A stretch of DNA of 64,000 nt from Mesodorylaimus sp. YZB2_4 (GCA_030248295.1 JASANH010000126.1:372001-436000), one strand, 5' to 3'. Positions 1 through 12,180 are shown, numbered from the stretch's first letter. Notes: generated from the sequence alone by a model not told the origin. A program made the numbers and translations.

Positions 1-3000
1 TACACAGCACCTGCCCAAGCCTACTTGAACGCAACCGCTGACTTGGCCAACATGAATGCCACGGGGATACCGGGTGTAGTGGCGGCTTGTGACTCGATTA
101 CGGGCGGAACGATCGTGCAGCCATGGACATACACCTACACTGACATATTTGTAAATGCCACTTATGTCAATCGCACGTGGACAGTGAAACCAGAGTGCTC
201 GAACGTGACCACAGAATTACATCAACATATCTTCATTAGTAAGCAGAATATTTTTAATACAGTCGTTTTTTTTGTCCTGACTTTTGGTCTGTGGTTTTTA
301 GAAATGGAGACGACGACCTCAAGTACAACCACATCAACGGCTACAACGACCACCGCTGCGACTACTACAACTAGGTCCTCCACCACCTCCACTGTCACAA
401 CCTTGACAGTAGAGACCACAACATCTGCCAGCACCAGTTCTGCAACTACAACTGTGCCGACCAGTACGAGTACACAAACTTCATCGATTGGCTCGAGCAC
501 CACAACACCAACCGTCGCTACGAGTAAAGAAACCGCATCCGTCATCCTGAGCTCCACAGCAACTGTGTCGACAAGTAAGAGCGCGGAGACTTCATCTGTT
601 TACTCAGGCACAGCATCAACTAGTGCTCTAACAAGTACAAGTGCGCTAACGACAGCAAAAACTGCATCCATTGGCGCAAGCACCACACCAACAACCGTCG
701 CTACTAGTACAACCGTACCGACGACAGCACCCACTACATTGGTCAGGACGGCCTCTGCATCAACAACTGTGCCAACAAGTACGACTGCGCTAACCTCGTT
801 TGTTGATTCGAGCACCACATCAATCTCGTCGAGTGATAGCAGTACCAGTACAGCTTCTCCTTCCCTATCCTCGAGCACAGCCACGAGTACGTCGAGTCAC
901 AGCGCAAGTGCGTCTTCGACTCTAGTTGCATCGACAGTTACCAGTAGCGACACAGCGGCTTCGACAGATACTGATTTTAGCAGCACTAAGACAATAAGGC
1001 GGCTCAGTTCATCGATTGGTACGACCAATACTGCAATAAAAAGCTCTGATGTAACGTTGACTCCATCCACAAGCACAGACATCATTACTACAGGAAGCAG
1101 CTCAATGTCCACCAGTTCAGCCACATCTGAATCGACCTCTACCATCGCTGCAACGTCGATCATATCGAATAGCTCTGTTTATAGCAGCACATTATATTCA
1201 CCAGCATCGCCGAGTGCAACATTTTCAACCTCTTCAATTGCTTCAGACACCACGTCACCTGGAGCTTCTCTTTCCACGATCACATCAGTATCTACTTCTC
1301 TGTCATTAACTGATTCAGCATCACCATCAACATCAACACCAACAAGCAAATCCTTAGGGAGTTCAACTGCTGCTGCCTCTCTAAGTTCTGCCGCCGAAAC
1401 AATCTCTAGCACTTCATCAACTTCAACAGGGCTCACCCTGCCTTTGTCTGCTAGCACAGCAAGCACCTTTTCATCCAGCCCTGCTGCATTGACCAATACT
1501 TCCTCCAGCGCATCATCATCAGGGTTGACTACTGAACCTGCAGCAACAACATCGTTATCGAGTGCGTCCTCGCCAGATACCAGCAGCGCTAGTAGCAGTT
1601 CAACAGGAACTTCTGTGACAGCCTCTGCGTCAATTTCTCGAGCCTCGCTAACATCATCAACACTATCTCAAACATCGAGACTGGATTCTCCAAGCACATC
1701 AGACACATCGGCTTTTGCTTCGGGTTCGACCATTTGGACCACGCCCTCATCTACAGGGGCAGGCACAAGCTCTACATTTCTATCCAACAGTAGTACAACA
1801 GCATCCCCGAGTACATCTGGCCAACGTCCCGATATAAGCACGCTCTCTTTAAAAGCATCTAGCACTCCAATTAATACCTCCCCTTCAACCATTCCTGGAA
1901 CTCTACTTGACAAGTCTAGCAACGTAGCAACGACAGCCGCGAAAGGTTCATCGTCCACTAACCAATTGACGTCGTCTTTACTTGCAACTATCAGCCAGCC
2001 TCCAATCACTTCTGGAACTACAGCTGATACATCCACTCTGCTAATAACTTTTCCAAAAACAGATGGCAGCACCAGCGTTAAGACCAGTTCAAGCACACCG
2101 ACAATACCGAGCTCCATTGCATCAGCTACTGCAAGTGGAGGAACCACGGGCACGAGATGGCAGTCAACCACAAGTCCCATCGTAACCGACAAGTCGTCAA
2201 CGGCAGAATTTCCATCTAGCTTATATTCAAACGCAACCAGTTCAGTGGCAACATCAGCAGGAATATTGGTCCCTACCAGTATGACCCCTTCAGAAGCAGT
2301 GTCCTCGCTAGGTACAACTTACGATGACGCAACTACTTCGAGTCAAGTCCGCATCAGAGGCAGCATACACAAAACAAATCCGACCTTGGACTTGCAAGTT
2401 TACGACGGCACTACCGAAACAACGTTTCTCACTGAGCCAGTTTCTTCGGAGTTCACAACATCAGTTGGGCCTGATATTGTGACCACAGAACACGTCACCA
2501 CCTCAACCGCAGGCAGCATCACGCGCAGTGTGCCCAAGGTTGGAATTAAACGAACTCCTGGAACAATGGTACAATTGCAAATTGATGCTGGAACTGCAGG
2601 CCCAGGAGAGACCACAATTCAAAGCCTTCAGCTTACTAGTGCGCTGGAAACGGACACATCTGTCATCCAACTTACAGAAAACTCAGCCACTCTGTCATCA
2701 CAACAGGACTATTCTCTACCAATAGGCCCAGAAATACAATCCAGCTCGTCACCTTCGACTGAAACAAGCATCTCTAGCAAGCCACCAGGAATTCTCCGAA
2801 AAGCAACTCCAGGAAGCCCGCTCAACTTTGAGGTATATGCAGGAGCCGCGGGGGCAACAGAGACTGAAAACACGGTTGGCGTAGTAGAACCGTCCATCAC
2901 CACAGACCTGAATCCAATAAAACCAATCACCGCAGAGACGGCTGAGGAAACAGAGCATGTGCCTACTGCTCAATCACAACCTCAAACAGTAGAGCTAACT

Positions 3001-6000
3001 ACCGTCAGTAGTCCGAAAAATGAAACTAAGCGTAAGGCCACTCCAGGACAGCCCATTGACCTCGTAGTCTATGCAGGAACTGCCGAAGCCACTCAAACGA
3101 CCGAAACCGATTTGCTATCAAATACGGATATAAATCTCGCAGACAGCTCTAGGCTTGATCAAGCACAGGAGACTATAACCATTGAAAATCCACAGAATCC
3201 TCGAGTGAGCCATGAGCCCACTCCAAAGGACCAAACCAACATGAACCCTTCTGCACCCACCGAGTTGCCTTTGCCGGAAATGACAGACATTGACCCGCCA
3301 ATAATGCTGGCGGTCACTGACGCTGCCATGTCTGAAGACGAGTACACCTCTTTCTCAACACAGTACTTACCGATCTATCCCGCTAGTCAAGAATCCCAGA
3401 CAGAGGTCCCCGTCGAATCGCCTTTGACTGTGGCGAAGCCCGGTGGCGAGGTGAGAAGAAAAACCCCAGGAATTCCATACCAGCTACCTGCAGGACATGC
3501 TGACGTCAAAAATGAACAAACTACGCCAGATGCGAGCTTATTGATTGCCACAGCAGGCCTTGACCGCAGAGAAACTGTTTCGGCTGACTTGGAAACAGCG
3601 GAAATGCACACAGTTTCGAATAAAATCCAATTAGGAGTTGCAGATAGCGAATCAGTTTCTGCAGACCCAGCGTCACCCAGAACGACAGTTCGAATCTCGG
3701 GCCAAGACTCAAAAGATGCTGAAACTGAATTTACCGGCTCGATATATGCGTCAGGAATGAATGAGGACCCAATTGTTACCCAGAATAGTGCCCTGGACTC
3801 GGTTAAAACCAGTCCATCAATAGAAAAGAGACAAGAGACAACAAGCATGAAGAAGCTGACCACTTCAAACCACACCCAGCCAGAAGTTTCAATGGAAATC
3901 TCTCAAAGCGCACAAGTTCCTGAAATCAGGCGACTAGTTACTCCGCAAGGTCCAATAAATCTGGCAGTACAAGATGGAGTGACCGAGAGCACAAGTGCCA
4001 CGTCCTTCAATGAGCCCCCTAAATCAATTGATTCACCAGTTGAATTGCCGAGTATACTTGCAAGCACCAAAAAAGCAGTTTCAACCCACGATGGCCTATC
4101 CAGCCCTCTGGTCTACCAGCCGGATGATCTAGCAAGTAATCCCATGGCCACACTTTCCCTGTCCATCACCAACCCAGCAAGCATTGATGTCACAAATAAT
4201 TCACAAGGCCCAGGCACACTGGTCTCTCGAGTGCCAGTGCCTGTAGGAGGACATGTAGAGACGACTCCAGCTGCTCTCCTAACTCAGGGCAATCATACAC
4301 CAATAAATAACATTTCAAAGGCCCCAGACACGCTGACCGTTGAGCCGGGGAGATTGCCTTTTGATAATTCAGCGACCGAAGACGAGTCTGTGATGACATT
4401 TAGTCCTTTGGAAAATGGTGAGCCCCGCAATAGAATTTTGAAACTCGCAACAACCGCCAAAGTTCCCCCACCAGCAGTCAATAGGGGATCCTTCGAAGAG
4501 AAAGTGACGACGAGAGAAGGGCATCCAAAGGAGGAAGGACCTCCTGCACTTTTTCCCTTTCCCAACGAGCAGAGTGCCACGCCTGGCAAAAGCCAAAACC
4601 ATTTGTTTCCTCTCGACTCGAGTCCTGATTTCAATGCAGCACAAACAACATCGAAACAGAATTCTCGCAGAAATACAGTCGGCGGGGCCGCGACGCGCAT
4701 CCTTGCAGTGGAAGATCCCATTGGGATCATCCTACCTCCATCTCCAAATGGTCAGCCACCAGGTGTAGAGCCTCCAGGTCTTTTTGAGCCCTTATTTCTG
4801 AGCACGTCACTTTCACAAGCTGGCAGCGACATAATACCGCCACTCGTTCGTCGTAATCTCACTTCTAACAGCGACGTCAGTGATATCCAACAGGCCACAA
4901 CCAGCAGGCAGTTGGTGTCGGGCCAAAACAGGCCTGTTGACCCAGGCAATACACCCATGCCAGTGCCTCTACAACCTCGTAAAGGCCCACCGCCAGTTTC
5001 AACTTCCAGCAATGGTAATTTGCCAAAACCAGACTTGTCTATCGAACTGCAACCTTTGGCCACGCTTTCTCCGGAAGATCAGACGCAAGATTCGCCTTCG
5101 CCAGTGACCCGTAGCTTCAAGACAAACGCCCCTGCTCGAGGCGACGCCAAGCCGCCTGACTTTCATGAGCTTAGCGGGCCAAAACCGGATTTCGTACAGT
5201 CCGAGAATCAAAAGCAACCGACAGAAAAAGTGCCACTTCCCAAAGACCTATATCCTGGTTCAGTAACCCTCAAAAAACTAATCAACCGCCGCAGACTATT
5301 TTCTAAACAGGCTAGTGACCAAACCTCAACAACGGAGGTATCCATTGAATTGGCTGACAATGTCGTAGTATTTCCTGCAAATGCTAATCCCCCAGCAACT
5401 GGCGCGAATGACTCACCAACAGATTCTCGACCTTCAAATCAGATGGCCCCAACACCAGACCAAGCCAAAACAGGGACTACGCAGGAGACGATTCTCAAAC
5501 AATCACTCCGAGAAACAGACAGTTCCAAAAATGGACCCCAAGAAGACAAAAATCCTGACATGAGCGCCCTGGACCCCGATGTCACAGAAGCGCAGTCTGT
5601 CAATGACGCGTTGAATAATGTAGGACACGAGAAAACTGTTGACCCGCCGAAAAGTATTGCTGATTCACTGAGCCCAGGGTTGCCAGATAATGGAAAGTTA
5701 GTGGGTGACCAGGACCTCGAAAACGAAAGCAGCCTCACAGTAAGTTCCTGCCATAGAAATACTTTTTAGTTGCTCTTAGCAGCTGATTCCCCCTTTTTGC
5801 ATTGTAGCCGCATAATTTGGACCCGTTGGCTTGGTCGAGTGAAATGCAGGATGCCCTGGCTTATTTGGTGAAAGCCCATGATCCGAATGGTACACTAGCC
5901 GCGTTATTGGGGTACAAACTTAATGATTTTATATTCTGGTGCCGATATTCGGGCGAAAAATGTGCACTTTCGAAGTAAGTCAACCCAAAAACATGTAATA

Positions 6001-7612
6001 TGTACTATGTCGCAGTTTATCTTGGCTCAATGCAGGGAAGTCAAAATGTTTTCGGATGCCAATTATGGAAATTGTTTCACATTTAATTGGATGCCCGAAT
6101 CGTATTTTGCGATGCGAGCTGGACAGAAATTGGGTCTTAGGATTATTTTCAACACACCCTCCGATGACTACTTGCCCTTCACTCTTCCCGCTGGCTTCGC
6201 AATAGCCTTTCATCGAGCCGATGAAGAGCCAATGATTCAATCTCTGGGCATAAAAGGCTCGCCAGGAGCGCACTACATTTTTGCAGTGTCAAAAGTATGT
6301 TCTAAAATAAAGAAAATTCTTCAGCCAATCGTGACAGCTGTTTTTCAGATGAAAGTTTCGAGGCTCGGAGATCCGTACTCGCCATGCATGACTAATCAAA
6401 AGGAGAATTACTACAAATACAAAACCTATTCCGTCGAGGTAGCGTAGCACATGAAGTGCAGCATAATTTTTTTTAAAAACATCACATCTGCGTTTTGTTT
6501 CATGCAGACTTGCCTGGGCACATGTTATCAAAAAACAGTGATAAAACTGTGCAAATGCGGTGATCCCCGATATCCATTACCTGATGGCCACACCTATTGC
6601 AATATAAGCCAGAGTAAATTGGTCACGGTAAAAATATCTTGAAGATTGAATTTAATTATTTCAAGCATGTATTTCAGAGCGATGCGTTGATGAAGTAGCA
6701 GCAAATTCATCAGATTACATTTCGGTGGCCAATTGCGGATGTCAACCAGCATGCAGGTATTGTCTCTACAGTATGCGCCACTTGCTCTTTCAGCATTATT
6801 AACAGCTACTTTATTTAGTATGAACCATTTCAACTTTGTGCAAACGAAAGCTTTGTGGCCGACGGACAGCTTCACAGTAAGCCCATGATTTTGGGTGTGA
6901 GTTGAGCATGGTTCAAAAACGGTTTTTTAGCCGCCAAAATGCAATGATAAAACAGGAAGAGAATTGAAGGAATGTAAAGCTAGTTTCAGGTAAGATCTTT
7001 ACCATGTAGGTTATAGTCATCTACGTATGTCCGGATAAACTAAAATACGCACCGTATTTATACAATTTTCAACCTCCTCAGTTAGATAAACCCTCGATCA
7101 GGGCCAATTAGAAATTTAAGTCTCCGTTTTTTATGGACATTTATATATTTTATCAGCTGTAGCTTACTTGCATATGCAATTCTTTGAAGCAGCATTCTTT
7201 CTTTGATTGATCTGCCATCGAACACTGGTCATCAGGATCAGTATTTTGTCACAATGTTCAAACTATAAACACAAACCCAATAAAAATGGTTGCAGGTTTG
7301 GTAATAGTGGCGGCTGCAGATTTATGTGGTAATTTTTTTCAGGGCTAACTACAGCCGAGTGGACATATATTTCAACTCGATGATTGGCACAGAGTTGGAG
7401 GAGTTTGCAGAATATGACGTATGATTTATGGTAGGCCGATACTTGTTTCATAAAACAGACTTTCAGCTTCATTCTAGCTCTCAAAACTGATCTCGGACCT
7501 TTTTGCAAATATCGGACTGTGGTTGGGCATCTGCGCGTTTTCTGTGATTGAACTGGTTTTATTCCCGACCATCGCACTTCTGCACGGAGTATTCCGCAGC
7601 GTGTACAAATAA
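1..7612 (+). CDS. DEG/ENaC sodium channel with giant mucin-like extracellular insert (5' partial)
   Basis: Likely a cation channel of the degenerin/epithelial Na channel family in the plasma membrane. My exons are <1-238, 302-5739, 5808-5974, 6036-6294, 6349-6438, 6508-6613, 6678-6756, 6819-6876, 6931-6989, 7343-7418 and 7478-7612. Phase is kept throughout, giving at least 2,234 residues against roughly 500-700 for typical members. Family signs seen in order: WCRYSGEKC, YGNCFTFN, the PGAHY segment, CLGTC, CKCGDPRYPLP, CGCQPAC, ALWPT, a VDIYF strand, and a final TM segment beginning LISDLFANIGLWLG. TM1 lies upstream of the window. Between the early ectodomain, which is rich in N-glycosylation sequons, and the WCRYSGEKC block sits an insert of about 1,800 residues: Ser/Thr-rich up to about nt 2330, then repeats with a TPG core, then a Pro-rich part. 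Introns 239-301 and 6295-6348 are multiples of three and stop-free. The family call is firm; ion selectivity and ligand are unknown. Confidence 0.9.
305..2330 (+). repeat. Ser/Thr-rich mucin-like low-complexity coding tract
   Basis: About 675 codons inside the DEG/ENaC gene are overwhelmingly Ser, Thr and Ala in short irregular runs such as TSTST and SSAT, with no Cys. This is the composition of heavily O-glycosylated mucin domains. Synonymous codons vary from copy to copy, so this is not a recent microsatellite expansion. The long antisense open frames here are by-products of this composition. Confidence 0.85.
2345..3995 (+). repeat. Six degenerate TPG-type protein repeats in the DEG/ENaC insert
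   Basis: A short unit recurs near nt 2350, 2545, 2790, 3025, 3445 and 3925. Its consensus is a basic stretch, then (K/R)xTPGxP, a hydrophobic beta-like stretch, and (Y/D)AGTAE or a variant. Examples read RKATPGSPLNFEVYAG, KRKATPGQPIDLVVYAG and KRTPGTMVQLQIDAG. The first copy has NPT in place of TPG, and the last has TPQG. Units are separated by 65-160 residues of acidic, Thr-rich spacer. I do not recognise the unit as a named domain. Confidence 0.75.
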
Positions 7613-7794
7613 TCGATATTGCAGATTTAATTTACAGCAGCGTTTTCAAATTATTTTATAGCATAGAACTTTATATCTACTGCACGTCCTGGCTTCCTGC
7701 ATATGCATGCCTATATTGTTCGTGTCACGAGAATCCTTTTTGTGGATACATATTATACTTGTGTCAGCTTACATACTTTTAATGCTTAAGCGAT

Positions 7795-7800
7795 AATAAA
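7795..7800 (+). promoter_or_regulatory. Candidate polyadenylation signal of the DEG/ENaC gene
   Basis: AATAAA lies 183 nt past the stop codon at 7612. It is the first canonical signal I see downstream on this strand. Confidence 0.45.
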
Positions 7801-8917
7801 CGAAAAGCGATCATCTGACATATCCTGCATGGGTGAGTATATCCATGTCTACACAATTGCGCCACAAACATTCAGGTTTGACAGTTACAGCAAGTATGGG
7901 TAGGCATCTCTCATAATGTACTGTACTGTGCTAGTCGAAAGTCCGCACAGTTGAGACTTGCGACTTTCAGTCAGGCACGATGTGATTTGCCACCGCATGG
8001 TCGAAGTCGACCATAATTAATTGATACTCAGAAGGGATTTCCGAAGAGCTCTTTTTCAGAGTTTCAGGTCGGACAGATCGCCGATCACGGCCGACCTGGA
8101 TCAAATCCCGTCTTATCGGATCAGATCTGAAAAATCATCATCAAAAAATTTGGATCGGATCATCCGACCTGAGCTACATATCAGATTCGAAATATCAAGC
8201 CAATAGTGTTTGCAATAACCGCTGCAAACAACTAACCTTGCAATTTTTCTTTTTTAGTCTACTAACAACTAACTTTTTTAGTCTCACCTCGAATATGCCT
8301 CCTCTGGTCTCGACCCTTGATTGAGGAAAACAATATTAGGATTCTACAGTTCTTTTAAAAATATAGTCCTCCACAGATATACGTATTGTACAGTACATGC
8401 TAGGAGTGAAATGACCAACCCTTGTTGCACCTGCGCATATCAGCAAGTCAGAATTTCACGATCAATGTTCTGCATGCACGACAACTTCTAAGAGGATATG
8501 GCTTTAGGAACAAATGGTACCATCAGCTGACGCACTTGATTCGATCACGCATATCTTCGACGGAAAGCCAAGAAAAGGTCAAGCCAAATGCGGGAATCGC
8601 CACCACAGAAGCCGCTGAAATTCCTCACGAAACCCTTCCACTTGTCAAAAGCATTGCGCTAAACAATAGGATCGCCAAAACACAAGACGAAGCCTCAGCG
8701 CTTGATAGGGAGCAGCAGTAACGACTGGCGCCAAAAGCGCACACCGCCAGGGTGATTGACGCCAAAATAGCGCAGCCAAATAGAATGGCGCCAAAACGCC
8801 AGTCGCCGTAGCGGCTGTATGCCGAAGAGTTTGAAATTGCAGTCAGGAGTTACATTGTATTGTCTGCTAGAGCCTACAAAAGCTGGCGAAGAAGTAGCAA
8901 GCAACGTTATCCATTGC
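7801..8917. other. Gene-free stretch with short palindromic repeats
   Basis: No supported gene. At 8060-8200, GATCGGATC-like words occur in both orientations, so the stretch folds on itself. At 8722-8812, GGCGCCAAAA words repeat and are bounded by CGACTGGCG and its reverse complement CGCCAGTCG. Both look like remains of small inverted-repeat elements. Confidence 0.5.
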
Positions 8918-8924
8918 TGGAAAA

Positions 8925-10139
8925 GGGGAGGGGCTAATCGCAGGAACAGGAACAGGAACAGGAACGATCCTGCGCGCAGGAATGGGGTCTAAAAGCAGAA
9001 ACAGGAACGAGAGTAGCAGCCCGTTGATGCTCAGGTACAGTGTGCTTTTACGCGAGCTGGCGCGTTTTATGAAAAATATTCAGTCTGAATCCTGTTGATT
9101 GTAATGTTATTTCGCTGTGTATTTTGATGTGAGCTAGAAACAAAATGACTGCAACTGAGATCGAGGAAAAGACGTGGATTTTAAAGTGCGATAGGTGAAC
9201 GAATGGGTTCGTTAAACCAAGTTCCAGTTCAATTTTGAAAGTGCAACAAAAGAAAAAGAGTTCTGAACTCAAAGAACAACAGCATCGACGATGAAGTATA
9301 CTGCCATGATACCATCATCCTGAATGACTAGAAATACCGGGCAGTCTATCCGCACTGGAAGTGTACTGTAAACGAATACCCTCGAACCCTGATGTATACT
9401 GTATAATGCTCTACGTCTATGCGGTATAAGCAAGCAATTAGTTAACTACATATTTCTGGCCCTCCGACGTCACCCACAGTATGAGTCAGCTACCTAAACT
9501 CAGGTAGATCAGTTGTATATGACCTATGTAGAGTACTAGGCGCTTTTGCCGTTTGGTCCTCAGGCAAAGGCTGGAATAAGGCTAGCTCAAGCCTAATATC
9601 AGCGTAAGCCTAACCTTATACCAGCCTAAGCCTAAGCCCAATATCAGCCTAAAGCCTAGTGTATACTCGGTCACACACCACATAGAGTCACACGAAAATT
9701 CGCCTATCTATCTATCTTGGTAACCTATCTTGGAGACCAAACAGCAAAAGTACTGAGTATTTTATCAATGGACCATCGTAATGATGATTGCTGTAGTTCT
9801 GTGGGTCACGGAAAATTGCTGTGATTGTAGGTTTCACGCCCCAGAAGTAAGTTATACGCTTTTTGATTGCGATGTTGTCTTTTTTGTCCAGTAACTCAAC
9901 TTTTTCGTAATTGCCGCCAGCTCATATCGAATGTTATTGTACCTGAGCATTAATTATCTCCTACTGTTTCACTTACGAACAATTAGATTTTTCGTAATTG
10001 GCGCCAGCCTGCGTAAAAGTAAACTGTACCTGAGCATCAGTGGACTGCTACTTTCGTTCCTGTTCCTGCTTTTAGACCCCGTTCCTGCGCGCAGGATCAT
10101 TCCTGTTCCTGTTCCTGTTCCTGCGATTAGCCCCTCCCC
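8925..10139. mobile_element. Non-autonomous inverted-repeat DNA transposon (about 1.2 kb)
   Basis: The two ends are inverted copies of about 115 bp starting GGGGAGGGGCTAATCGCAGG. Each contains AGGAAC hexamers, the palindromic TCCTGCGCGCAGGA and GGGGTCTAAAAGCAG, and I count only a handful of mismatches between them. A 7-bp direct repeat TGGAAAA flanks the element exactly (8918-8924 and 10140-10146), as expected for a target-site duplication. The inside has no transposase frame and holds GCCTAA-rich degenerate repeats near 9590-9660. The right end lies only 86 bp upstream of the F-box start codon, so it may supply promoter DNA. A hAT affiliation is possible (those usually make 8-bp duplications) but unproven. 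Confidence 0.85.
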
Positions 10140-10224
10140 TGGAAAAGCATTACTGCAGCATGAACGAAAAACATTGCTAATCGTTTTTCGGTGAAACAGT
10201 CTTTCAGTCTTTAAAATACGATCA

Positions 10225-11862
10225 ATGGATCTCGGCGATTCGTGCCCCGAAGAAATCTTGCGTCTGATTCTCAGTTATATCGATGATCAAGCATCGCAAT
10301 TTCAAGCCGCCCGAGTGTGCCGACGTTGGTATCAGTTGTTGACGTCTGATAAGAAGACGCATATCGATGATACCTACGATATAATCGAAGTATTTCAGCG
10401 CCAAATTACGCATTTATTAACCGAAGAGGCCCGCTACGATGACGTAGTCGTGGCTCCGCGTGTTTTTCGTATCGCCTTACCCGATATCGATTCGTTGTCT
10501 TCGTATCCGAATTACGTCGGTTCGTGCGATCGACTGATTTTATGCGGTATCAATTTTGAGGCTATTGCCAAGGTGGCACGTATTTTTCAATCAATTGATT
10601 CACGCTTGCGATGTTTGGATATTCGTTTATTGGCAGATATGCCTTTCGATATGCAAGTCATCGAAGCGTGTTTCCCCAATTTGCGATCGCTAACTCTTCA
10701 GTCCGGCTTTCTACACCACGTATCACTCACTCGGCCATTGGAGGTTAGTTCTCCTCTCGTAAAAAACCTGTATCTTCGTCGTATTCGACCGCAAAAAGGC
10801 TTCCAATTGTCACCAGAAAAATTGGAATACATTTCGGAGCATTCAAGATATATGTGGGATTTGGAATATTTCGATGCATTGCCACAATTCAAAGAACTGA
10901 CTAGTCTGGCTCTTGGTAGTATTATTTTCGATAATCCCACTTTTGGAAGTCTTCTTCGTATAATTCGAGATGATTTGCCGCAATTGGTCAACCTTGAATT
11001 CGGTAGTTGCTCATTTTTTATGATTACTTGCGAAACGTTTCAAATTCAGGCGTCCGCTCGACTAAACCAGCCGAGTAGCTTGAAGTATTTTGGCTACAAA
11101 AACATCGATTGCGATCCTCTCGTCGATCAATTTATTTCTCTGGTAATGAAAGTATTGAATGTCAAATTGGAGAAAGTTACCATCAAAATGGTGGCTAGTC
11201 GTCATCCTGGCTTCGAAGATATAAATCGTCTGATCCGCTTATTATATCGTGAAAATTGCGAATTAGATTTGCGCGTTGAGGAAGGAAACGAAAATACTCG
11301 ATTGATGCCGCAGGTACCAGTCGATGTGGCAGATGTGCTTGGACAATTGGAATTGGTCAAGTTATCAGACCCCGATTTTTTCAACAACATATTACTCAAT
11401 GGTCAACAGCACAATTTTTCGAGGCTAACACGCTTGATTATGGATGCATGCCAGGATGTCGGGGTTTCTTGTATGGAACTCATAGCTAAGGCGTGCGTCC
11501 AGCTGGAATCATTGCAGTTTTTGCACTTCCCTAATTTTCCATACGGAGGCTTAATAAGTTTTCTTCGACATTGGGAATGCAGAAAATCGCGTTTACTTCA
11601 AATTTGTTGGGAAGAAATGACTATTTCAATGGAAGACGAAGAGGTTTCCACTGTGCAGCTGCTTCATGCGAAAATCCACGAGCAAAGCGGGGAGTTGATG
11701 AATAGAAAAAGAATGCATTCATTTCGAAAAAGGAATCAGTCTGATTATCGATTGCATATTTGGCAAAAACCTGACGATGGCGGAACGATGCATCCTAAAG
11801 GTTTGATTTTTCGAAATTATATACCAGGTGTGTCAAAGATACAGCGATTTAGTATTCCCTAA
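10225..11862 (+). CDS. F-box protein with leucine-rich C-terminal part
   Basis: An intronless 545-residue frame with the first ATG at 10225. The N-terminus (residues about 7-45) fits an F-box: PEEILRLILSYID, then a CRRWYQLL block. F-box proteins recruit substrates to SCF (Skp1-cullin) ubiquitin ligases, and the leucine-rich rest would be the substrate-binding part. It contains LRR-like units such as LRSLTLQS and LTSLALGS. No signal peptide or TM segment is visible, so it should be cytosolic or nuclear. The MITE-like element ending at 10139 abuts its promoter. The F-box call is good; the substrate is unknown. The single exon is notable, since neighbours have many introns; retroposition is one explanation. 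Confidence 0.8.
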   Translation: MDLGDSCPEEILRLILSYIDDQASQFQAARVCRRWYQLLTSDKKTHIDDTYDIIEVFQRQITHLLTEEARYDDVVVAPRVFRIALPDIDSLSSYPNYVGSCDRLILCGINFEAIAKVARIFQSIDSRLRCLDIRLLADMPFDMQVIEACFPNLRSLTLQSGFLHHVSLTRPLEVSSPLVKNLYLRRIRPQKGFQLSPEKLEYISEHSRYMWDLEYFDALPQFKELTSLALGSIIFDNPTFGSLLRIIRDDLPQLVNLEFGSCSFFMITCETFQIQASARLNQPSSLKYFGYKNIDCDPLVDQFISLVMKVLNVKLEKVTIKMVASRHPGFEDINRLIRLLYRENCELDLRVEEGNENTRLMPQVPVDVADVLGQLELVKLSDPDFFNNILLNGQQHNFSRLTRLIMDACQDVGVSCMELIAKACVQLESLQFLHFPNFPYGGLISFLRHWECRKSRLLQICWEEMTISMEDEEVSTVQLLHAKIHEQSGELMNRKRMHSFRKRNQSDYRLHIWQKPDDGGTMHPKGLIFRNYIPGVSKIQRFSIP

Positions 11863-12180
11863 ACGTTCGTTTCGTTCCTGTGAACTGAAGTGAATTGAAT
11901 TTTCGACACAGGAAGATCAACTTTGCTAATTCTGATTCTATGCTTGAAGGTAATATTGCTGTATATTTTCTTATTTTGGTAATTACGTTAGTTTTGAAAA
12001 ACGCTTTACGTTGATACCACATAGGCTATCAAAAATCCTATTTATGAACTACCATTATGGACGCTCCACTAACGTGTACTATAATCAGTGGACAAACATT
12101 CTAGCCATATCTACAGCAGACATAAACATCCACCAGAAAAGGTACAAGCCCACAATATCCTACCTTTTGTACGTAAAAAT
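11863..12180. other. Convergent intergenic region
   Basis: About 320 bp between the 3' ends of the F-box gene and the MAIP1-like gene. I see no gene or repeat; it must hold both 3' UTRs. Confidence 0.5.

Noticed and set aside
250-300. Apparent TM helix in the first open frame
   Set aside because: It is the translation of an intron with good GTAAGC and TTTTTAG sites; removing it keeps frame.
222-3875. Long minus-strand open frames rich in Val, Glu and Asp
   Set aside because: They are antisense shadows of the Ser/Thr-rich coding tract; no start context, splice sites or protein-like mix.
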